A DNA stretch of 64,000 nt from CAVQZC01 sp963718315 (GTDB lineage Bacteria > Actinomycetota > Thermoleophilia > Gaiellales > JAICJC01), in the NCBI GenBank assembly GCA_963718315.1, contig CAVQZC010000007.1, forward strand, positions 1,000,118-1,064,117. The letters are read 5' to 3'. Positions 62,560 through 64,000 of this stretch are shown here, one piece after another. The position numbers and the translations under genes are program-made. How positions within the stretch are numbered: the stretch's first letter is position 1; every line of letters begins with the position of its first letter. A model generated the notes under the pieces. The model ran no database searches. It saw nothing but the letters and a program-made list of their open reading frames with translations, and had not been told where the DNA came from.

Positions 62560-62931
62560 TGGCTCGGGCACGGTGCCTGTAATCGAGCTTGGCTGCAGAT
62601 TGAAGACGGTCTCGTCGCCTGTGAACGGCACGTGGATCGCGACTCGATAGCCGTCGACCAGCACCGGCCGCGACCGATCGCGGACATCGCGGCTGACGTC
62701 GCGCCTGGCGTCGATCTTGATCTCCTCTGGCCTGCTCAGCGACACCTGGTCGGCGTGCAGCTGCGGAGATTCGACCCGGTACCGATGAACGAGCGCCGAA
62801 ACCCACGCCTCGACATCAGCGGTAAGCAGGTGCGCTTCGGGCGCTGCATCCACCTCGTCCCGGAGCAGCGCCGCCTGGCGGGAGAGCGCATCGGCGAGAC
62901 TCCCGTTTGCGAACAGCAGTGCGTAGGCCAC
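62470..62931 (-). CDS. Hypothetical soluble protein
   Basis: This 153-residue frame starts MAYALLFANGSLADALSRQA at 62931 and includes PEEIKIDARRDVSRDV and VLVDGYRVAIHVPFTGDE, a charged, strand-rich pattern that I have seen in unnamed actinobacterial proteins. The last 30 residues may be out of frame. Its 3' end overlaps the lipoprotein gene antisense. Function is unknown. Confidence 0.5.
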   Translation of the reverse strand: MAYALLFANGSLADALSRQAALLRDEVDAAPEAHLLTADVEAWVSALVHRYRVESPQLHADQVSLSRPEEIKIDARRDVSRDVRDRSRPVLVDGYRVAIHVPFTGDETVFNLQPSSITGTVPEPSSRSAQIKRAYEVERPCAIRRVNEALHWS

Positions 62932-63076
62932 GGCCCGACGCTACCAGCCAAGGCCGACGGTTCTCAGGTGCACCGCATCGGCCACACCGCAGTGGGGCAG
63001 GTTTCGCCGGTGACTCCTCCACCTGTTGGTTCGGGGGGCGCTTCCTGGTTGCCGCCGACTGGGCAGAATGCGTGCG

Positions 63077-63937
63077 TTAGAAGCCGGCCGCTGCACCCTT
63101 GCCGCCGCCTCCGTCCAGCCAGCCGATGCCAGGGGCATGGAAGATGCCAGGATGAGTGGGGGTCACGGTGCGCATGAGATCGCCGAGCAGTCCGAGCTTG
63201 GAGACCAGGAGGATGTGCCCGTCGGATTGGACGAGCTGGAATCCCGTGATTTGTTTCTCGATCCGGCGGTTGTTCAGGAAGACCAGGACGAAGATGCGGC
63301 CGTTGACCTTGGTCGGCAGGATATGGCCGTTGGCAAGCAGGACGTTGGCGTGACTGGCGTCTCGAGGCAGGATCCCGCTGACCACCATCGCTGGTTGGAT
63401 CGAGCTTGACGAGCCGATCGTCCATACCCATCGGTTGGGGAAGGTCAGGCAGCCGGCACCAATACTGTGTCCGGCGCGAACCGCGAGTTGGCACATTCCG
63501 CGATAGTGGGCGTCGGGGGCTGCGTACCAGTGCACGGCTCCATTCGGCGTTGGGAACTGGGCGATCTTGCGGGGTGAGGTCAGCTGCAGCTGGGGATGAG
63601 GGCCGACGAACTTCTGGAAGCGTGCTTCGCCGATCTTCAGAGCCGCCGAGGAGTGGGCTGGTGGCGTGTCACCGGAGAAGTAGCTGGCGACGCGCTGAGC
63701 CCAGCCCTGCTGGACACCGACCGCCAGTGCAACCATCAACGCCAGGCCGACGGCGAGGCCGAAACGCCACCGCTGCCGCCAAGACGTCCGGCGATTGTCG
63801 CGCTGCGTAGCGACCGAGCGGCCTGCTGTCTGGCGGGTACGGCGCGCCAGCACGTCTTCCCAGTCGCCTACCGAGTCAGAAGGCGGGGGCTGGTAGAGAA
63901 CCAGCAGGGCGCGGGTCTGTTCGTCTGAGATCGTCAT
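63077..63937 (-). CDS. Anti-sigma-like membrane protein
   Basis: This 286-residue protein has an acidic cytoplasmic N-terminus, a membrane helix (WRFGLAVGLALMVALAVGV near residues 57-75) and a large extracytoplasmic domain. The ATG at 63937 overlaps the stop of a sigma-factor gene (ACATGA), the arrangement of an ECF sigma/anti-sigma pair. It lacks the zinc motif (HxxxCxxC) of ZAS-type anti-sigma factors, so it could be another type of membrane regulator. The external domain may sense cell-surface or small-molecule signals. Confidence 0.68.
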   Translation of the reverse strand: MTISDEQTRALLVLYQPPPSDSVGDWEDVLARRTRQTAGRSVATQRDNRRTSWRQRWRFGLAVGLALMVALAVGVQQGWAQRVASYFSGDTPPAHSSAALKIGEARFQKFVGPHPQLQLTSPRKIAQFPTPNGAVHWYAAPDAHYRGMCQLAVRAGHSIGAGCLTFPNRWVWTIGSSSSIQPAMVVSGILPRDASHANVLLANGHILPTKVNGRIFVLVFLNNRRIEKQITGFQLVQSDGHILLVSKLGLLGDLMRTVTPTHPGIFHAPGIGWLDGGGGKGAAAGF

Positions 63938-64000
63938 GTTGAGACCTCCTCAAGTAGCGAGCGAAGTTTCTGCTTGGCCGAGTGGATGGACGCGCTCACG
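63934..64000 (-). CDS. ECF sigma factor, C-terminal fragment
   Basis: The last 21 codons of a minus-strand gene run off the window: SIHSAKQKLRSLLEEVST, which is the end of the region 4 recognition helix and tail of sigma-70 family factors (compare the usual RVHRAKRRLRELLEE). It overlaps the anti-sigma-like start by the TGA/ATG junction. The rest lies beyond 64000. Confidence 0.6.
   Translation of the reverse strand, partial: VSASIHSAKQKLRSLLEEVST

Noticed and set aside
1..64000. CRISPR arrays, rRNA genes or insertion sequences
   Set aside because: No regularly spaced repeats, rRNA segments or transposase-like proteins were found on either strand.

Overview
The window is very G+C-rich DNA with dense, often overlapping genes, GTG starts, mycothiol-synthase-like acetyltransferases, VKOR plus DUF929 oxidative-folding proteins and many NarL/OmpR-type sensors. 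This suggests a high-GC Gram-positive actinobacterium, most likely a soil Thermoleophilia-like lineage (Gaiellales/Solirubrobacterales); that placement is inference, since no rRNA gene is present.

Layout. 1-12.5 kb: two orphan PAS histidine kinases flank a minus-strand catabolic-looking operon (FAD monooxygenase, amidohydrolase, luciferase-like monooxygenase, NAD-binding reductase); next comes a two-component pair reading into a YedY-like molybdoenzyme and its cytochrome b. 12.6-25.5 kb: a beta-propeller protein, a GNAT/alcohol dehydrogenase pair, an operon with two ABC exporters behind a membrane-anchored protein, an FMN/4Fe-4S/FAD reductase, two tandem secreted paralogues and a third ABC exporter. 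25.6-28 kb: a three-gene operon around a UGSC-family selenoprotein. 28-35.8 kb: glycosyltransferase, NlpC/P60 protein with a leaderless-type promoter, tRNA-Arg, cupin and several secreted proteins. 35.9-46.3 kb: a cyclase-AAA-solute-binding fusion, a NarL-type two-component pair, a cation transporter, VKOR/DUF929, a Wzz-like protein and a phosphoesterase. 46.4-51 kb: a GGDEF/HD-GYP protein, an orphan DNA methyltransferase and an L,D-transpeptidase. 51-56.6 kb: a formate dehydrogenase operon. 56.7-60 kb: a beta-helix protein, a phytoene-dehydrogenase-like flavoprotein, OsmC and tRNA-Pro. 60-64 kb: a poorly recognisable tail ending in an ECF sigma/anti-sigma-like pair.

The most interesting content is selenocysteine. 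Two genes are each interrupted by a single in-frame TGA at the catalytic position: formate dehydrogenase (codon 83, CNRT-U-HAPS) and the UGSC protein (codon 91, U-GSC). In both, the TGA is followed by 12 nt, a 6-bp stem and a 5-nt loop containing GU, so two independent bacterial SECIS elements share one geometry. The formate dehydrogenase is also rearranged: its Fe-S N-terminus is a separate gene, and the NuoE- and NuoF-like subunits are fused. The organism must therefore carry selA, selB, selC and selD outside this window.

A caveat for the whole window: about 25 genes or gene segments need single-base corrections (mostly one extra base) to restore conserved reading frames. In most the total length after correction is a multiple of three and the protein is otherwise well conserved, so I treat these as sequence errors, not pseudogenes. 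Coordinates of such genes span the whole reconstructed gene.
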